This document shows, one piece after another, positions 29,976 to 42,701 of a stretch of DNA of 64,000 nucleotides. The position numbers and the translations under genes are program-made. Positions within the stretch are counted from its first letter, which is position 1, and the number at the start of each line of letters is the position of its first letter. Origin of the DNA: CAVWUA01 sp963758025 (GTDB taxonomy: Bacteria > Planctomycetota > Planctomycetia > Isosphaerales > Isosphaeraceae); assembly GCA_963758025.1 (NCBI GenBank), contig CAVWUA010000001.1:434001-498000 (forward strand), given 5' to 3'. The notes beneath the pieces were generated by a model. That model ran no database searches. It had not been told where the DNA came from and saw nothing but the letters and a program-made list of their open reading frames with translations.

Positions 29976-31697
29976 ATGGGTGAACTGCATTCGAGCGACC
30001 TGACGGTCTTCTTCCTGAGCTTGGCCGTGCTTTTGGTCGCGGCCAACGTCCTCGGCGAGATTGCCCGGCGCCTGGGACAGCCCGCGGTCATCGGTGAGAT
30101 GATCGCGGGCATTCTCCTGGGCCCAACCTGCCTGGGAATGCTCGTTCCGGCGTTTCAGGCGTGGCTGTTTCCGCGACACACTCCGGCGGCGGCGGCCCTG
30201 GATGCCGTCGTGGCGTTGGCTGTTGCGCTGCTGTTGCTGGTGGCCGGCATGGAGGTGGATCTCTCCTCGGTCTGGCGGCAAGGCAAGACGGCTCTGGGAA
30301 TTGGCGTGGCCGGATTACTCGTCCCCCTGGCATTCGGAGGAACATTGGCCTGGATTGCTCCAGAGCTGTGGGGGAAGCCCCCGACAGGCAACGGGATGCT
30401 GTTCGCCGTCTGCTTCGGCACGGCGCTGGCGGTTTGCGCATTGCCGGTCGTCGCAAAAATTCTGCTCGATCTGGACCTGGCCCAGAGTGATTTCGGCATG
30501 CTCGTGCTGGTTTGTAGCACGCTGAACAACCTCCTGGCCTGGCTGGTCTTCTCCGTGGTTCTCGGAGGGCGGGCCGAAGGATTGCACGCCCTGGGCAAGA
30601 CTGTCGCCCTGACGGTCGGTTTCGTAGTGCTCGTGATGACGGTCGGACGCTGGGCCGCCGACCGGGCCTTGCCGTGGGTCCAGGCACATTTGGCCTGGCC
30701 CGGCGGCGTGCTGGGATTTCTCCTCGTGGCGGGGCTGACCGGAGCGGCCTTGACCGAAGCGATCGGCATCCACGCGATCTTCGGCGCCTTTCTGGTGGGC
30801 ATTGCGCTCGGAGACTCGCCTCATCTCCGCGAGCACACGCGCCAGATCGTTCGACGCTTCATTGAGGGCGCACTGGCGCCGATCTTCGTGGCGGCGATCG
30901 GGCTCCAGGTGAATTTTATCGCCAATTTTCAAGGCGGGCTGGTCCTGCGCGTGCTGGTCCTGGGGATGGCCGTGAAAGTTCTCGGCTGTGGTCTGGCCGC
31001 TCGGCTGGGCACGGTTCAGTGGCCGGAAGCCTGGGGGGTCGGCTGGGCCTTGAACGTGCGCGGTGAGCTGGGGATCGTACTCGGGCTGCTGGCACTCGAA
31101 GCCGGTGTGATCAAGGCGGAGCTGTTCGTGGCCTTGGTGATTCTGTCGGTCGTCACGTCCGCCCTGGCCGGTCCAATTCTCAAGCGATTGTTGCGGCGCG
31201 GGCGTCCCTGGTCTCTTGCCTCGTTGCTCGATGGGCGGCTCTGCATCATCGACCTGAACGCGGCCCGGTCCTCAGAGGCGATCCGGCGCATGTCCGCCAT
31301 CGCCGCGGAACGGGCGATGTTGAATGCGGACTGGGTCACCCGGGCGGTTCTCGAACGCGAGGCGTTGAGAGCAACCGGTCTCGGTCTTGGGGTCGCCGTC
31401 CCTCACGCGCGCCTGGTCAACCTCAAGTCACCCCTCGTGGTCACGGGCATATCCCCTCAAGGTATCGACTTCGACGCGCCCGATAACGAACCGGTCCGAC
31501 TCGTGTTTCTGGTCCTGACGCCTCAGGACGACCACGGAGCGCAGTTGCAGATTCTCGGTTCCATTGCCCGGCTGATCCGTGATTCCAAGGTGCGCGAGGA
31601 GGCGATGGCCGCCCGCTCGCCGACGGCCCTGCTGGCCGCGCTCCGCGTGGCGGACGCCCGGGACCGATCGGGGGAAGAGACCAGCTCGCACCGTTGA
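29976..31697 (+). CDS. CPA2-type cation:proton antiporter fused to a PTS EIIA-like domain
   Basis: Product of 573 residues. Residues 1-410 are a KefB/CPA2 antiporter with about 12 helices (LGEIARRLGQPAVIGEMIAG, GPTCLGMLVP, LLLLVAGMEVDL, FGAFLVGIALGDSP). The usual C-terminal TrkA-N/RCK domain is missing. In its place residues 430-560 form a PTS EIIA type-2 domain with the phosphorylatable histidine in GVAVPHARL and the family end ILGSIARLIRD. This suggests that ion exchange is controlled by phosphorylation or by nitrogen-PTS-like signalling (inference). The ATG at 29976 is the first start at the first helix. Its 3' end overlaps the convergent rhomboid frame. Confidence 0.85.
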   Translation: MGELHSSDLTVFFLSLAVLLVAANVLGEIARRLGQPAVIGEMIAGILLGPTCLGMLVPAFQAWLFPRHTPAAAALDAVVALAVALLLLVAGMEVDLSSVWRQGKTALGIGVAGLLVPLAFGGTLAWIAPELWGKPPTGNGMLFAVCFGTALAVCALPVVAKILLDLDLAQSDFGMLVLVCSTLNNLLAWLVFSVVLGGRAEGLHALGKTVALTVGFVVLVMTVGRWAADRALPWVQAHLAWPGGVLGFLLVAGLTGAALTEAIGIHAIFGAFLVGIALGDSPHLREHTRQIVRRFIEGALAPIFVAAIGLQVNFIANFQGGLVLRVLVLGMAVKVLGCGLAARLGTVQWPEAWGVGWALNVRGELGIVLGLLALEAGVIKAELFVALVILSVVTSALAGPILKRLLRRGRPWSLASLLDGRLCIIDLNAARSSEAIRRMSAIAAERAMLNADWVTRAVLEREALRATGLGLGVAVPHARLVNLKSPLVVTGISPQGIDFDAPDNEPVRLVFLVLTPQDDHGAQLQILGSIARLIRDSKVREEAMAARSPTALLAALRVADARDRSGEETSSHR

Positions 31698-33380
31698 GCA
31701 GAGCCCTTCGCTCCATGGTGTGCCGCCGTTAATCCGCGGCCGGCGCGCCGGTGCCTTTTGTTCCTGGACCAGTTCGTACTTCTGGAGATACGCCTGAACT
31801 TGTGTTCGAAACTGATCCACGTTCTCGTTGCTCTGCGAAAAATAGTGACGGAACCCCTCAGGCCCCGCGATCAAGGACTCGTCCTCGGTATCATCCAGGA
31901 AACGTCGTAACGATTGAAGTGCACGAGTCTGGTTCTCTTGTGCCTCGACGATTGCGCCAAGGATCGCCTTCAAATCGGCGTCGGTGGCGGATACCGTACG
32001 CAACGCTTTCTGATTGGACTCGGCCTCCTCGATCAACGAGTCCAGCTTCGATTTCATGGGGTCGCTCACCGTTCGTGAGCGGTCGAGCGTCATCACGAGG
32101 TCGTTCAAGCGGGAGGTGATCCGGTCATAAGTATCGACGTGAGGTTGAAGATCCTGAATCAGACGGTTGTACGATTCAGCGGGCTGATTGAGATTCTGAT
32201 TCAGGGCAACGACCTCTGGGGCCTTGCGGACCCGGGCGAAGACCCCCTGACTCACGAAGAATAGACCTACGGCTAACAGGCTGCCGAAGGCGAGTTGGCG
32301 AACGATTCCGGCGCTTGGGCGAGGCACGGGCCAGGGGCGACTCAGGAGCAATCCCGCGATGAACCCCGTTAGTAACCCGCCGATGTGCGCCGCATTGTCG
32401 ATCCCCGGGATCATGGCTCCGAAAAGGATATTGTAGCCGATGAACCCGATCACGCTGCTGCGCACCGGGGTCAGAACCGACGGCGGGATGGCGTGTCGGT
32501 GGCGTACCAGAAACGCCAGGAATCCTCCGAAGATCCCGAAGATGGCCCCGGAAGCCCCCACTCCCACGACCAGAGGACTCATCGCGATACTCGCGAGCGA
32601 TCCTCCAAGGCCGGCGAGGACGTAGAGCAAGCTGAATCCGACGTTCCCGAAAATCCGTTCGATCAATGGGCCTGCACGCCAGAGACACCACATGTTCACG
32701 GCCAGGTGAACCAGACCGCCATGCAGGAACATGGCCGTGAATAAGCGCCAGGACTGACCGTCGAGGACCACCCCTACGCCATTGTTGGCCCCCCAGGAGT
32801 AAAGGTCCCCCACACTCGGAGCAATGGGCGAGACACCCGTGATCACCATCGCCAGATAGACCAGCACGCAAACCGCGACGATGAGGTGGTTGACGATCGG
32901 GTTCGGCGTGGCCGCGCGGGCCTGGGCCTGGAAGAGTCCCATCTCACCGCGAGCCATCTGAAGCTTCGCCGTGAGATGGACCGTTCCGCGAATATCACGT
33001 CGGGCCTGCCTCAGGGCCGAGGAATTCACGGAACCGGCGAGATCGCCGCTGAGAGAGGCCTGGTGGAGCGTCGTCAGCACGCCGGCCAGTATCTCCAGTC
33101 CCTCGCGATCGAAGCCCTGAACCGCGAGTTCGCGACCAGTTCCCAGCACGAGCTTTGGCGTCAGCGAACCGACGACGATCAGGGGGCTGGCCAGATTGCG
33201 GTAGTCCAGCGTCTTGGCGTCTCGCGAAACTGAAACGGAGCCAACGGCATTGCCGTTCGTGGCGTGGTTCTCTTGCGAGACGTTCTCAATTGGTGGGTTC
33301 AGCCAGCAGATGCGACGCGAGGTCAAGACACATCCGCCGGCTGGTATCGAGCCTTCTGATCGGTCAAACACGGCCAGCAA
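31428..33380 (-). CDS. Rhomboid intramembrane protease with N-terminal PH-like domain, 5' end disrupted
   Basis: Serine protease of the membrane. Catalytic pieces are HGGLVHLAVNM, the serine in GVGASGAIFG and the histidine in NAAHIGGLLTG, within six to seven helices. Residues 1-115 resemble a bacterial PH-like domain (GGCVLTSRRICWLNPP, LDYRNLASPL). A coiled-coil tail follows the helices (about 385-540). The frame stays open upstream of 33380 with domain-like residues (PKIIASAWNRYFRIDPDELL) but has no start before transposase sequence begins, so the true N-terminus was probably cut off by the IS. The last 90 residues run antisense to the antiporter; a stop in another frame at 31729-31731 may be the native end. 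Confidence 0.75.
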   Translation of the reverse strand: MLAVFDRSEGSIPAGGCVLTSRRICWLNPPIENVSQENHATNGNAVGSVSVSRDAKTLDYRNLASPLIVVGSLTPKLVLGTGRELAVQGFDREGLEILAGVLTTLHQASLSGDLAGSVNSSALRQARRDIRGTVHLTAKLQMARGEMGLFQAQARAATPNPIVNHLIVAVCVLVYLAMVITGVSPIAPSVGDLYSWGANNGVGVVLDGQSWRLFTAMFLHGGLVHLAVNMWCLWRAGPLIERIFGNVGFSLLYVLAGLGGSLASIAMSPLVVGVGASGAIFGIFGGFLAFLVRHRHAIPPSVLTPVRSSVIGFIGYNILFGAMIPGIDNAAHIGGLLTGFIAGLLLSRPWPVPRPSAGIVRQLAFGSLLAVGLFFVSQGVFARVRKAPEVVALNQNLNQPAESYNRLIQDLQPHVDTYDRITSRLNDLVMTLDRSRTVSDPMKSKLDSLIEEAESNQKALRTVSATDADLKAILGAIVEAQENQTRALQSLRRFLDDTEDESLIAGPEGFRHYFSQSNENVDQFRTQVQAYLQKYELVQEQKAPARRPRINGGTPWSEGLCSTVRAGLFPRSVPGVRHAERGQQGRRRAGGHRLLAHLGITDQPGNGTENLQLRSVVVLRRQDQKHESDRFVIGRVEVDTLRGYARDHEG

Positions 33381-33387
33381 GAGTTCG

Positions 33388-35124
33388 TCAGGGTCGATGC
33401 GGAAGTAGCGATTCCACGCGGAGGCGATGATTTTGGGCGTGATTCGAGGGGCGACCGACCATCCAGCCTGCCCTTGGAGCGGAGCACAGGCCGCCAGGGC
33501 AAGCGGCCTTGTCCCTGCGTTCCGGCAACGCTCGCTCGGGCAACACGCGATCCCGCCGCCACGCCTCGAGTTCGCCGTTGCGTCGCGTGGCTTCCAGCAC
33601 GGCCAGGGCCAGCACCCCCTGCGGTGACCAGCTCATCCCCCGGTGTTTGCAGCGTAGGGACACCGCCCAGTCGTTGAACTTCTCCACCCGCGTGCTCGCA
33701 ATCCATAACCCCGCCCGTTGCCGCTGCCGGTAGTCGGGGATGTACCCACGCCGTCGCTCCAGGTACGCCATGAGTTCCTCGATCGCCGCCGGGTTCCTGA
33801 CCCCCTCCGAGGCCCCCCTCAGCAGTTCGATGGCCGCATCGACCTTCCCTTCCCACAACTGCCCCAGCAACTCCTTCTCCAACGCACGGCGCCGATCCTT
33901 GGGGCCGCCGGCTGAACTCAGTTGCTCATAACACCGCTTCCGCAAGTGCCACCAGCACACGATCATTGCTTTGGGGGAGATCTCCAGCCCCTCAAACCAC
34001 GTCCGAATCCAGGCGGCACCGTCGCCCAGCACCAGCAACCGACGCGTGCCGCGGAGAACTCCCAATTCCAGCAGCAACGCCGAGACTTGCAGCCACAGGC
34101 CCTCCGCGGTGGCGTCCGCGAACGCGTACCGCAACCCGGCCACCAGGGCCACCGCCGTACAGGTCCACACCTCCTTGCGACCCGTCGCGGCTTGGGCCCT
34201 GGTCTTGACCTCATCGGGTTCGATGATCACGAACCCCTCGTCCACCGCCCGGGGCTCGTCCGTGGCCACCGGGAACGCCGGCTCACACCCGGGGAACCCC
34301 GTGGCGATCCACTCGGCCTGGGTTTGTTCCCACTCGGCCTGGGCGTCCTCCGAGTCATCCCAGGGCGGGTCGTCATCGGTCAGCCCGGTCAGGGCGTCCG
34401 GGTCCGTCGCCGCGGGGCCCAGCAACGCCAACTCGGCCTCGGACGCGTCGCCCAGGATCGACCGGGCACGCTCCCGGTGCGCGATAACCAGTTGCTCGCC
34501 CTCGTGATGCACGATGTCGAGGATCGTGCTCCGCCCCACCAGGTCCTCATCACCGGCGTCCTGACCGACGTCGGCGCGGCTCTTGCCCGCGGATTGAACA
34601 CCCATCTGATCACAGATCGCATCCCGGAGGTTCCGGGTGATCATCAGTTGGTGGGATGTGTTCCAGGCGACGGCCGACGGCACCTCCATCGAGCCGTCCG
34701 TCTTGTGGAGGATACGCGACCGCGCGACAGTGACCACGCCGAAGATCGTCTTGAAGGTGAAGGGCCGCGTCCCCCGCCGCTGAATGCCAGCGTCGCCCTT
34801 GCCCTGCCGCTGCTGGAGGACCAGTTGCTGGTCGGCCTTCTCGATGAGAACCTGGAAAAGCCGGCGCTGAACTTCGAGGCCGACCTGATGGACGGCTGCC
34901 TCGATCTGGTCGGGGAGGTGTTCGTCCTGATCCGGCAGGGGCACGGTCATCCGCAGTTCCAGGTCCAGGGAGAGCCTCTGATCAGCACAGTGGACGGAAC
35001 CGGGACTGATAGTCGTTTGAAGTCCGTCGGTGGCGCGCACGGTGTGTCTCCAGACGGCAACTATGGGGAGGCACGAAATTTCCCAGGGATGAATGTCCAG
35101 GTCATCGTCCGATTCCACATGCAC
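33388..35124 (-). CDS. DDE transposase of ISKra4/ISLre2 (UPF0236)-like type
   Basis: Product of 578 residues. The catalytic part has LLVLGDGAAWIRTWFEG, ending in a WWHLRKRCYEQL helix in place of the usual D-x-x-H segment. The C-terminal RGYIPDYRQRQRAGLWIAS and KHRGMSWSPQGVLAL match the GIPDY and RMKxRGMxWS patterns of these families. The start is GTG at 35124 with GGGGAG 8 nt upstream. The central Asp/Glu-rich linker (about 230-290) is unusual. The frame is intact, so the element may still be active. Its 3' end touches the truncated rhomboid gene. Confidence 0.7.
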   Translation of the reverse strand: MHVESDDDLDIHPWEISCLPIVAVWRHTVRATDGLQTTISPGSVHCADQRLSLDLELRMTVPLPDQDEHLPDQIEAAVHQVGLEVQRRLFQVLIEKADQQLVLQQRQGKGDAGIQRRGTRPFTFKTIFGVVTVARSRILHKTDGSMEVPSAVAWNTSHQLMITRNLRDAICDQMGVQSAGKSRADVGQDAGDEDLVGRSTILDIVHHEGEQLVIAHRERARSILGDASEAELALLGPAATDPDALTGLTDDDPPWDDSEDAQAEWEQTQAEWIATGFPGCEPAFPVATDEPRAVDEGFVIIEPDEVKTRAQAATGRKEVWTCTAVALVAGLRYAFADATAEGLWLQVSALLLELGVLRGTRRLLVLGDGAAWIRTWFEGLEISPKAMIVCWWHLRKRCYEQLSSAGGPKDRRRALEKELLGQLWEGKVDAAIELLRGASEGVRNPAAIEELMAYLERRRGYIPDYRQRQRAGLWIASTRVEKFNDWAVSLRCKHRGMSWSPQGVLALAVLEATRRNGELEAWRRDRVLPERALPERRDKAACPGGLCSAPRAGWMVGRPSNHAQNHRLRVESLLPHRP

Positions 35125-35175
35125 CGTTCCACTCCCCTATTCGATCCTCTCAGACTCGTTCGGCAAGTCTCGAAT
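33442..35175 (-). mobile_element. Probable insertion sequence, about 1.7 kb
   Basis: Encloses most of the transposase gene. Short matching ends ATTCGAG (33442-33448) and CTCGAAT (35169-35175) are followed inward by partly similar GCGACCGACC and GCCGAAC stretches, and could be the terminal inverted repeats. I see no target duplication, and the transposase stop lies 54 bp outside the left end, so the limits are tentative. Confidence 0.35.
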
Positions 35176-35342
35176 GCCGGTTCACCCAGTATAGTTTGAA
35201 GACAGCGCCTTGCCTCCCATAAATGTTCCCGAAATCGAGATTCGGATGGAGACCGGGGCGAGATGATGCTGCGAGTCGAGCGTCATTTCGGGTATCATGT
35301 CGAGGTTCCCTTCCGTCAGATTTGTGAACAGAGGATGGGAGT

Positions 35343-38175
<2,833 letters not shown>

Positions 38176-38197
38176 CGCCCCGCCGGAGAATCAAATC

Positions 38198-39650
38198 ATG
38201 TCTCGTATCGCCAGACGTCAGTGGTGGACGAACACGAGAGCCTCTTTATCCTTGAATCGGCGCGAATTCCTGTACGGCCTGGGGGCCAGCCTCGGCGGCG
38301 TCGCCCTGTCGAGTCTGCTGGCGCGGGAGGCGGCCTCCGAAACGAAAGGGACCAACCCGCTGGCCGCCAGGCCCGGTCATTTCTCGTCAAGGGCCAGGGC
38401 CTGCATCTTCCTGATGATGGAAGGCGGACCAAGCCACATCGACACGTTCGACCCCAAGCCGAAGCTCAGGCAATTGCATCTTCAGGAATTTGTTCGTGAT
38501 CGGGACGAGATGAAAATCCGCGATGGAGAGCGGAAAGCGATACTACGTCGAGAGCCCCTTCTCCTTCCGCAAGGCCGGACAGAGCGGCGCGGATCTCTGC
38601 ACGGAATGGGAACACCTGGCGGAAGTGGCCGACGACCTCTGTTTCTACCGGGGTCTTCAAGCTGAGTCGGTCAACCATCCCACCGCGCTCTACCAGATCA
38701 ACACCGGGAATCGCTTCGGGGGCGATCCGGCGGTCGGGTCGTGGGTCACGTATGGCCTCGGCACACGGAACCAGGATCTGCCGGGATTCATCGTCCTGCC
38801 CGAGTTATCCTACCCGCAAGGCGGTCCGTCGAACTGGGGCAACGGCTTTCTCCCGGCGCACTTCCAGGGGACCCCGCTTCGTCCGCAAGGCTCGCCGATT
38901 CTCGACCTGCAACCCCCCGAGGGTATCTCCCGGGAACACCAGCGCGCGAACCTCGACCTGCTCGGGAAAATCAATCAACGGCATCTGGACGACCACCCCG
39001 GACAGGACGAACTGACCGCCCGGATCGACAGCTACGAGTTGGCCTTCCGGATGCAGATGCAGGTTCCCGACATCCTCGACATCAACGCCGAGGACGAGGC
39101 GACCCAGGCCCTGTATGGGATTGGCGAGCCGGAGACGGACGCTTTCGGACGCAAGTGCCTGCTCGCCCGGCGATTGGTCCAGCGCGGCGTGCGGTTCATC
39201 CAGATTTACAACGCGAGCTGGGACTCCCACGACTATATCCAGCGGGCACATCGTGCCCGGATTCGGAGCGTGGACCGTCCGATCGCCGCCTTGATCCAGG
39301 ACCTGAAGCGGCAAGGGATGCTCGACGAGACGCTGATCGTCTGGTGCGGCGAGTTTGGCCGCAGCCCCGACAACGGCGTGCGGGGAGGGACCGCCTACGG
39401 CCGCGATCACAACGCCAGGGCCATGACCGTCTGGCTGGCCGGCGGCGGGGTCAATGCCGGCCATACCATCGGCGCCACTGACGAGATCGGCGCCGAGGCC
39501 GTCGAGAACGTCCACCCGATCCGTGACCTGCACGTTACCCTGCTGCGACTGCTCGGCCTCGACGACAACCGATTGACCTACTTCCACAACGGCCGTTTCA
39601 AACAGCTCTCGCAGTTCGGCGGCGAGGTCATCAACGAGCTGATCGCGTAG
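38198..39650 (+). CDS. DUF1501 protein, copy b (one frameshift)
   Basis: About 483 residues after correction. Twin-arginine-like signal LNRREFLYGLGASLGG, then CIFLMMEGGPSHIDTFDPKP, GSWVTYGLGTRNQDLPGFIV, FIQIYNASWDSHD, VWCGEFGRSPDN and GRDHNARAMTVWLAGGG. One extra A in the run at 38513-38516 breaks the frame; removing it gives RDEMKSAMESGKRYYVESPF. The ATG has GGAG 9 nt upstream. It is the second gene of the pair with PSD1 copy b and converges on DUF1501 copy c 35 bp away. Metal-binding Asp/His positions of the superfamily are present; substrate unknown. Confidence 0.88.
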
Positions 39651-39684
39651 TTGGGTCGCCGTGTTTCCCAGCGAGTTTCATCGA

Positions 39685-40938
39685 TTAGGACAGAATCGCC
39701 TCCACCGGTTTCCCCGCGCTCAGTGCAATCGGGCGACCAACCGGTGAGATGTTCTCCTTTCGGGGATTGAGGCCCACCGCCTGTAGCACGGTGGCGTGGA
39801 GGTCCGCGACGGTGACTTCATCGGCTGGCTCCTTGATCCCATCCGGGTCCGTCGAGCCAACGACCTGGCCACCTCGGACACCACCGCCGGCAATCGCCAC
39901 GCTGAAACCCCGGGGCCAGTGGTCGCGTCCCCCTGCGAGGTTAATCGAGGGAGTCCGGCCGAACTCCCCGGCGCAGAGCACCACCGTCCGTTCCAGAAGG
40001 CCTCGCGTCTTCAAATCCTCGATCAACGTGCTGAGACCGGGATCGAGTTCCTCGATTCGGTTGCGATGGATTTCGTGATTGTTGACATGCGCATCCCAGC
40101 CGCCAAGCGTCACCTCGACGCAACGCACGCCGACCTCGGTCAAGCGGCGAGCGGCCAGGCAAGCGCGGCCGAAGGGGGTCTCACCATAGGCCTTCCGCAG
40201 CGCGGCGGGCTCCTGGGTGATGTCGAAGGCCTTGAGTTGTTCGGATGTCATCATCACCCGGGCGCGATCGATTGTCTCTCGATGGAGTGTATCCTGAACC
40301 CGTTGACGACGGCCCCGGCGGAAGGCTCGCTCGACAATATCGAGATCGCGGACCCGGCTTTCATCACGCTTCAAAGGGACAAACGAGGTAACGTCGGGAA
40401 GTCGTTCCGCCGGGTCGTTGATCTTGAAGGAATCGTACTCGCTGCCGAGGAACCCGCCCCGCGCCGGCCACTGACCGGGAAGGATCGAGACGTGCCGGGG
40501 AATCTCCGTCGTACCGACGGGCAATTCGTGACAGCAGATCGCGCCGATGGACGGGTGCTCGACGGTCGGGTCGGGACGATATCCGGTCTTCATCATGTAC
40601 GTTCCGCGCTCGTGGTCCCCCTCCATGCTGACCATCGAGCGGATCAGCGAGACCGACGGCATGACCTCGGCGAGTCGATCGAAACCTTCGGCAAGATGGA
40701 TTTTCTTGACAGCGGTGGCAATGGCCCGCGTCCCGCCAGCGATCTTTTTACCGGGGTGGGGATCGAAGGTTTCGAGCTGGCTCGGCCCGCCGGCGAGCCA
40801 GACCAGAATGATCGACTGCGCCGGGGCACGCCGGCGCTCGGCCTGCTCGGCAAGCAAGTGCCCGACGGGTGTTAGCCAGCTCAGACCGGCCAGGCCGGCG
40901 AGCTTGAGGAATCCACGGCGTTCGATCAATGATTCCAT
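39685..40938 (-). CDS. DUF1501 protein, copy c
   Basis: Intact 417-residue protein. Signal ERRGFLKLAGLAGLSWL, then IILVWLAGGPSQLETFDPHP, HPSIGAICCHELPVG, VEVTLGGWDAHVNN, VLCAGEFGRTPSINLAGGRDH and VADLHATVLQAVGLNP. The start overlaps the stop of the upstream PSD1 copy c by 13 bp and has GGAG 5 nt upstream, so coupling is likely. It is shorter than copies a, b and d and diverges most from them. Confidence 0.9.
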   Translation of the reverse strand: MESLIERRGFLKLAGLAGLSWLTPVGHLLAEQAERRRAPAQSIILVWLAGGPSQLETFDPHPGKKIAGGTRAIATAVKKIHLAEGFDRLAEVMPSVSLIRSMVSMEGDHERGTYMMKTGYRPDPTVEHPSIGAICCHELPVGTTEIPRHVSILPGQWPARGGFLGSEYDSFKINDPAERLPDVTSFVPLKRDESRVRDLDIVERAFRRGRRQRVQDTLHRETIDRARVMMTSEQLKAFDITQEPAALRKAYGETPFGRACLAARRLTEVGVRCVEVTLGGWDAHVNNHEIHRNRIEELDPGLSTLIEDLKTRGLLERTVVLCAGEFGRTPSINLAGGRDHWPRGFSVAIAGGGVRGGQVVGSTDPDGIKEPADEVTVADLHATVLQAVGLNPRKENISPVGRPIALSAGKPVEAILS

Positions 40939-42530
40939 GAGAACTCCGTCGCGTTGAGGAGCGTCCAGTAGAGGTCGGTGATGATTTGCCCCCGGCTCTT
41001 GGAACGTGTGTCCCCGAGCTTCCTTTCGAAATGAGCGGCTTCCTCGGGGGTCGGTCGTCGGGTCAGTGTGGCGAGATAAGCGACCTCGACCGCGAGCCGA
41101 TCAGTGGGGGCCTGTGTCGCAATTCGATTCGCGGCGCTGAACAGGTCCGCCTTGATCTTATCCCGGACGATCTCGCCGTTCATCATCAGCAGGCGCTGGG
41201 GGATGGTGCCGCTCCGGTCATCGAATTCATCCTCGCCCGTATCGCCATAACGCCGGAGAAAATCGCGGATGTTCGTGCCCGTCGTGATCTTGACGATGAT
41301 GTGCGAGTCACCATCGATTGTCTGCAAGGAGGCTGCTTGCAAGAGCGCGCCGACGACCTGCTCGGGCCGGAGCCGGCTCAGTGGGAACACGGCCCAGGCG
41401 ATTTCATGGTCTGCGGTCGCCTCCGGCTCCATTGCGCTATCGAGATGAAAGACTTCGGTCGCGGTGATCACGCGAATCAGACGCTTCAGATCGTACTTGT
41501 GGGCCACGAAGTCATCGGCCAGCAGTTGAAGGACAGCGGGAGGGTCCTCGACGCTCTCCAGGTCGTCTACAGGTTCGACAAGGGGGCGGCCGAACATCAA
41601 TGCCCAGACCCGGTTGACCGTCGCGCGAGCCATGTAGGGATTGGTCGGAGCCGTGACCCAACGGGCCAGACGCGTGCGGGGATCTCCCTTCGCGGGGAGC
41701 AGCTCGGGCAGGAAGGGAACCTGCGGCGTCACGGGGTCCTCCTTGCCCGTCTTCAGGTTCTCCACCTCATAAGTGATACTCTTATCGTCATGGATTCCGG
41801 TGAAGCCGGATCGCGTTTGCCCGTAGAAAGCGGCCAATCCTTGAAAGTCGTTCCGTTTCCAGTGCTGGAATGGGTGGTCGTGGCATTGAGCGCAATCGAT
41901 CCGTACACCCAGGAAGGTGCGGGCCGTGCGTGCCGCGAGACGCTGGGCATCGGGCATCTTCGCCTCCGGGTCATAGGTCACGGTGACGAAGTTGGTCGCC
42001 GGTTTCTCGGTCCAGATGCCGTCACTGGCGATCAGCTCACGGACCAGCTCGTCATAGGGTCGATTCCGCAGAAGTTCGTCACTCAGCCAGGAGACGAATC
42101 GGCGGCGGCGGAAGACCAGGAACGGGCCGGCTTCGGTCCCGACATAGGCCCTCGTCCAGCGTTCGGCCCAGTAATCGGCATAGCGACGATCGTTCAGCAG
42201 GGTCTCGACCCACTCGGGCAGGCGCGTCTTGACGGGCCGAGCCTCGAATTCGCGGATCTCCTGGAGCGACGGGACCGTTCCGGTCAGGGCCATTGAGAGT
42301 CGCCTCATGATTGCCAGGTCAGAGGCGCGTTTGGCCGGAGTGAGACCCTGTTCGGCCCACTGGGAACGAAAGACCGCATCCACCTCGGTAACGATGTCGC
42401 GATCCGGCAACGGCATGACCGGCTGTATGTCTTCCGGTGTCGTGGCCTGATGCGGCAAAAGATTCGCACCCAGCGTGGCGGCCCCGCCGACGACGAGACC
42501 GATGAACAGCAGGTTGCGTAACAGGGGCAT
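40926..42530 (-). CDS. PSD1 copy c: DUF1549 and DUF1553 protein without PSCyt1
   Basis: Intact 534-residue protein, the shortest of the five. A signal (NLLFIGLVVGGAATLGANLL) leads directly into DUF1549 (LSMALTGTVPSLQEIREFE, YADYWAERWTRAYVG, IDCAQCHDHPFQHW) and DUF1553 (NPYMARATVNRVWALMFGRPL). The N-terminal cytochrome segment is missing, so it has only the one CxxCH inside DUF1549. It overlaps DUF1501 copy c. It is divergent from the 42702 membrane-protein gene. Confidence 0.9.
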   Translation of the reverse strand: MPLLRNLLFIGLVVGGAATLGANLLPHQATTPEDIQPVMPLPDRDIVTEVDAVFRSQWAEQGLTPAKRASDLAIMRRLSMALTGTVPSLQEIREFEARPVKTRLPEWVETLLNDRRYADYWAERWTRAYVGTEAGPFLVFRRRRFVSWLSDELLRNRPYDELVRELIASDGIWTEKPATNFVTVTYDPEAKMPDAQRLAARTARTFLGVRIDCAQCHDHPFQHWKRNDFQGLAAFYGQTRSGFTGIHDDKSITYEVENLKTGKEDPVTPQVPFLPELLPAKGDPRTRLARWVTAPTNPYMARATVNRVWALMFGRPLVEPVDDLESVEDPPAVLQLLADDFVAHKYDLKRLIRVITATEVFHLDSAMEPEATADHEIAWAVFPLSRLRPEQVVGALLQAASLQTIDGDSHIIVKITTGTNIRDFLRRYGDTGEDEFDDRSGTIPQRLLMMNGEIVRDKIKADLFSAANRIATQAPTDRLAVEVAYLATLTRRPTPEEAAHFERKLGDTRSKSRGQIITDLYWTLLNATEFSWNH

Positions 42531-42664
42531 GTCAGTTCCCTTCTTCCGAATCAGTCCTCAACTCTCTCTGGTCTTACCCCGGACCATGGTCGATCGTTTC
42601 ACCTTCGAGCAAAAATCCTGTGAATCGCGTTCTCGTTCAGAGGATCCTCTCCGACTCGATTTAT

Positions 42665-42696
42665 TTGAAACCCGCAAGCGGTGGCGATTGTATTAT
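42665..42696 (+). promoter_or_regulatory. Candidate promoter for a leaderless transcript
   Basis: TTGAAA (42665-42670) and TATTAT (42691-42696) are near-consensus, with a long 20-bp spacer. The ATG at 42702 begins 6 nt after the -10, so transcription would start at or next to the start codon. Confidence 0.35.
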
Positions 42697-42701
42697 CGAG
42701 C

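Noticed and set aside
31738..31755. GC palindrome around CCGGCGCGCCGG as a terminator
   Set aside because: It falls inside the rhomboid reading frame and is a short self-complementary GC stretch with no loop or T-run.
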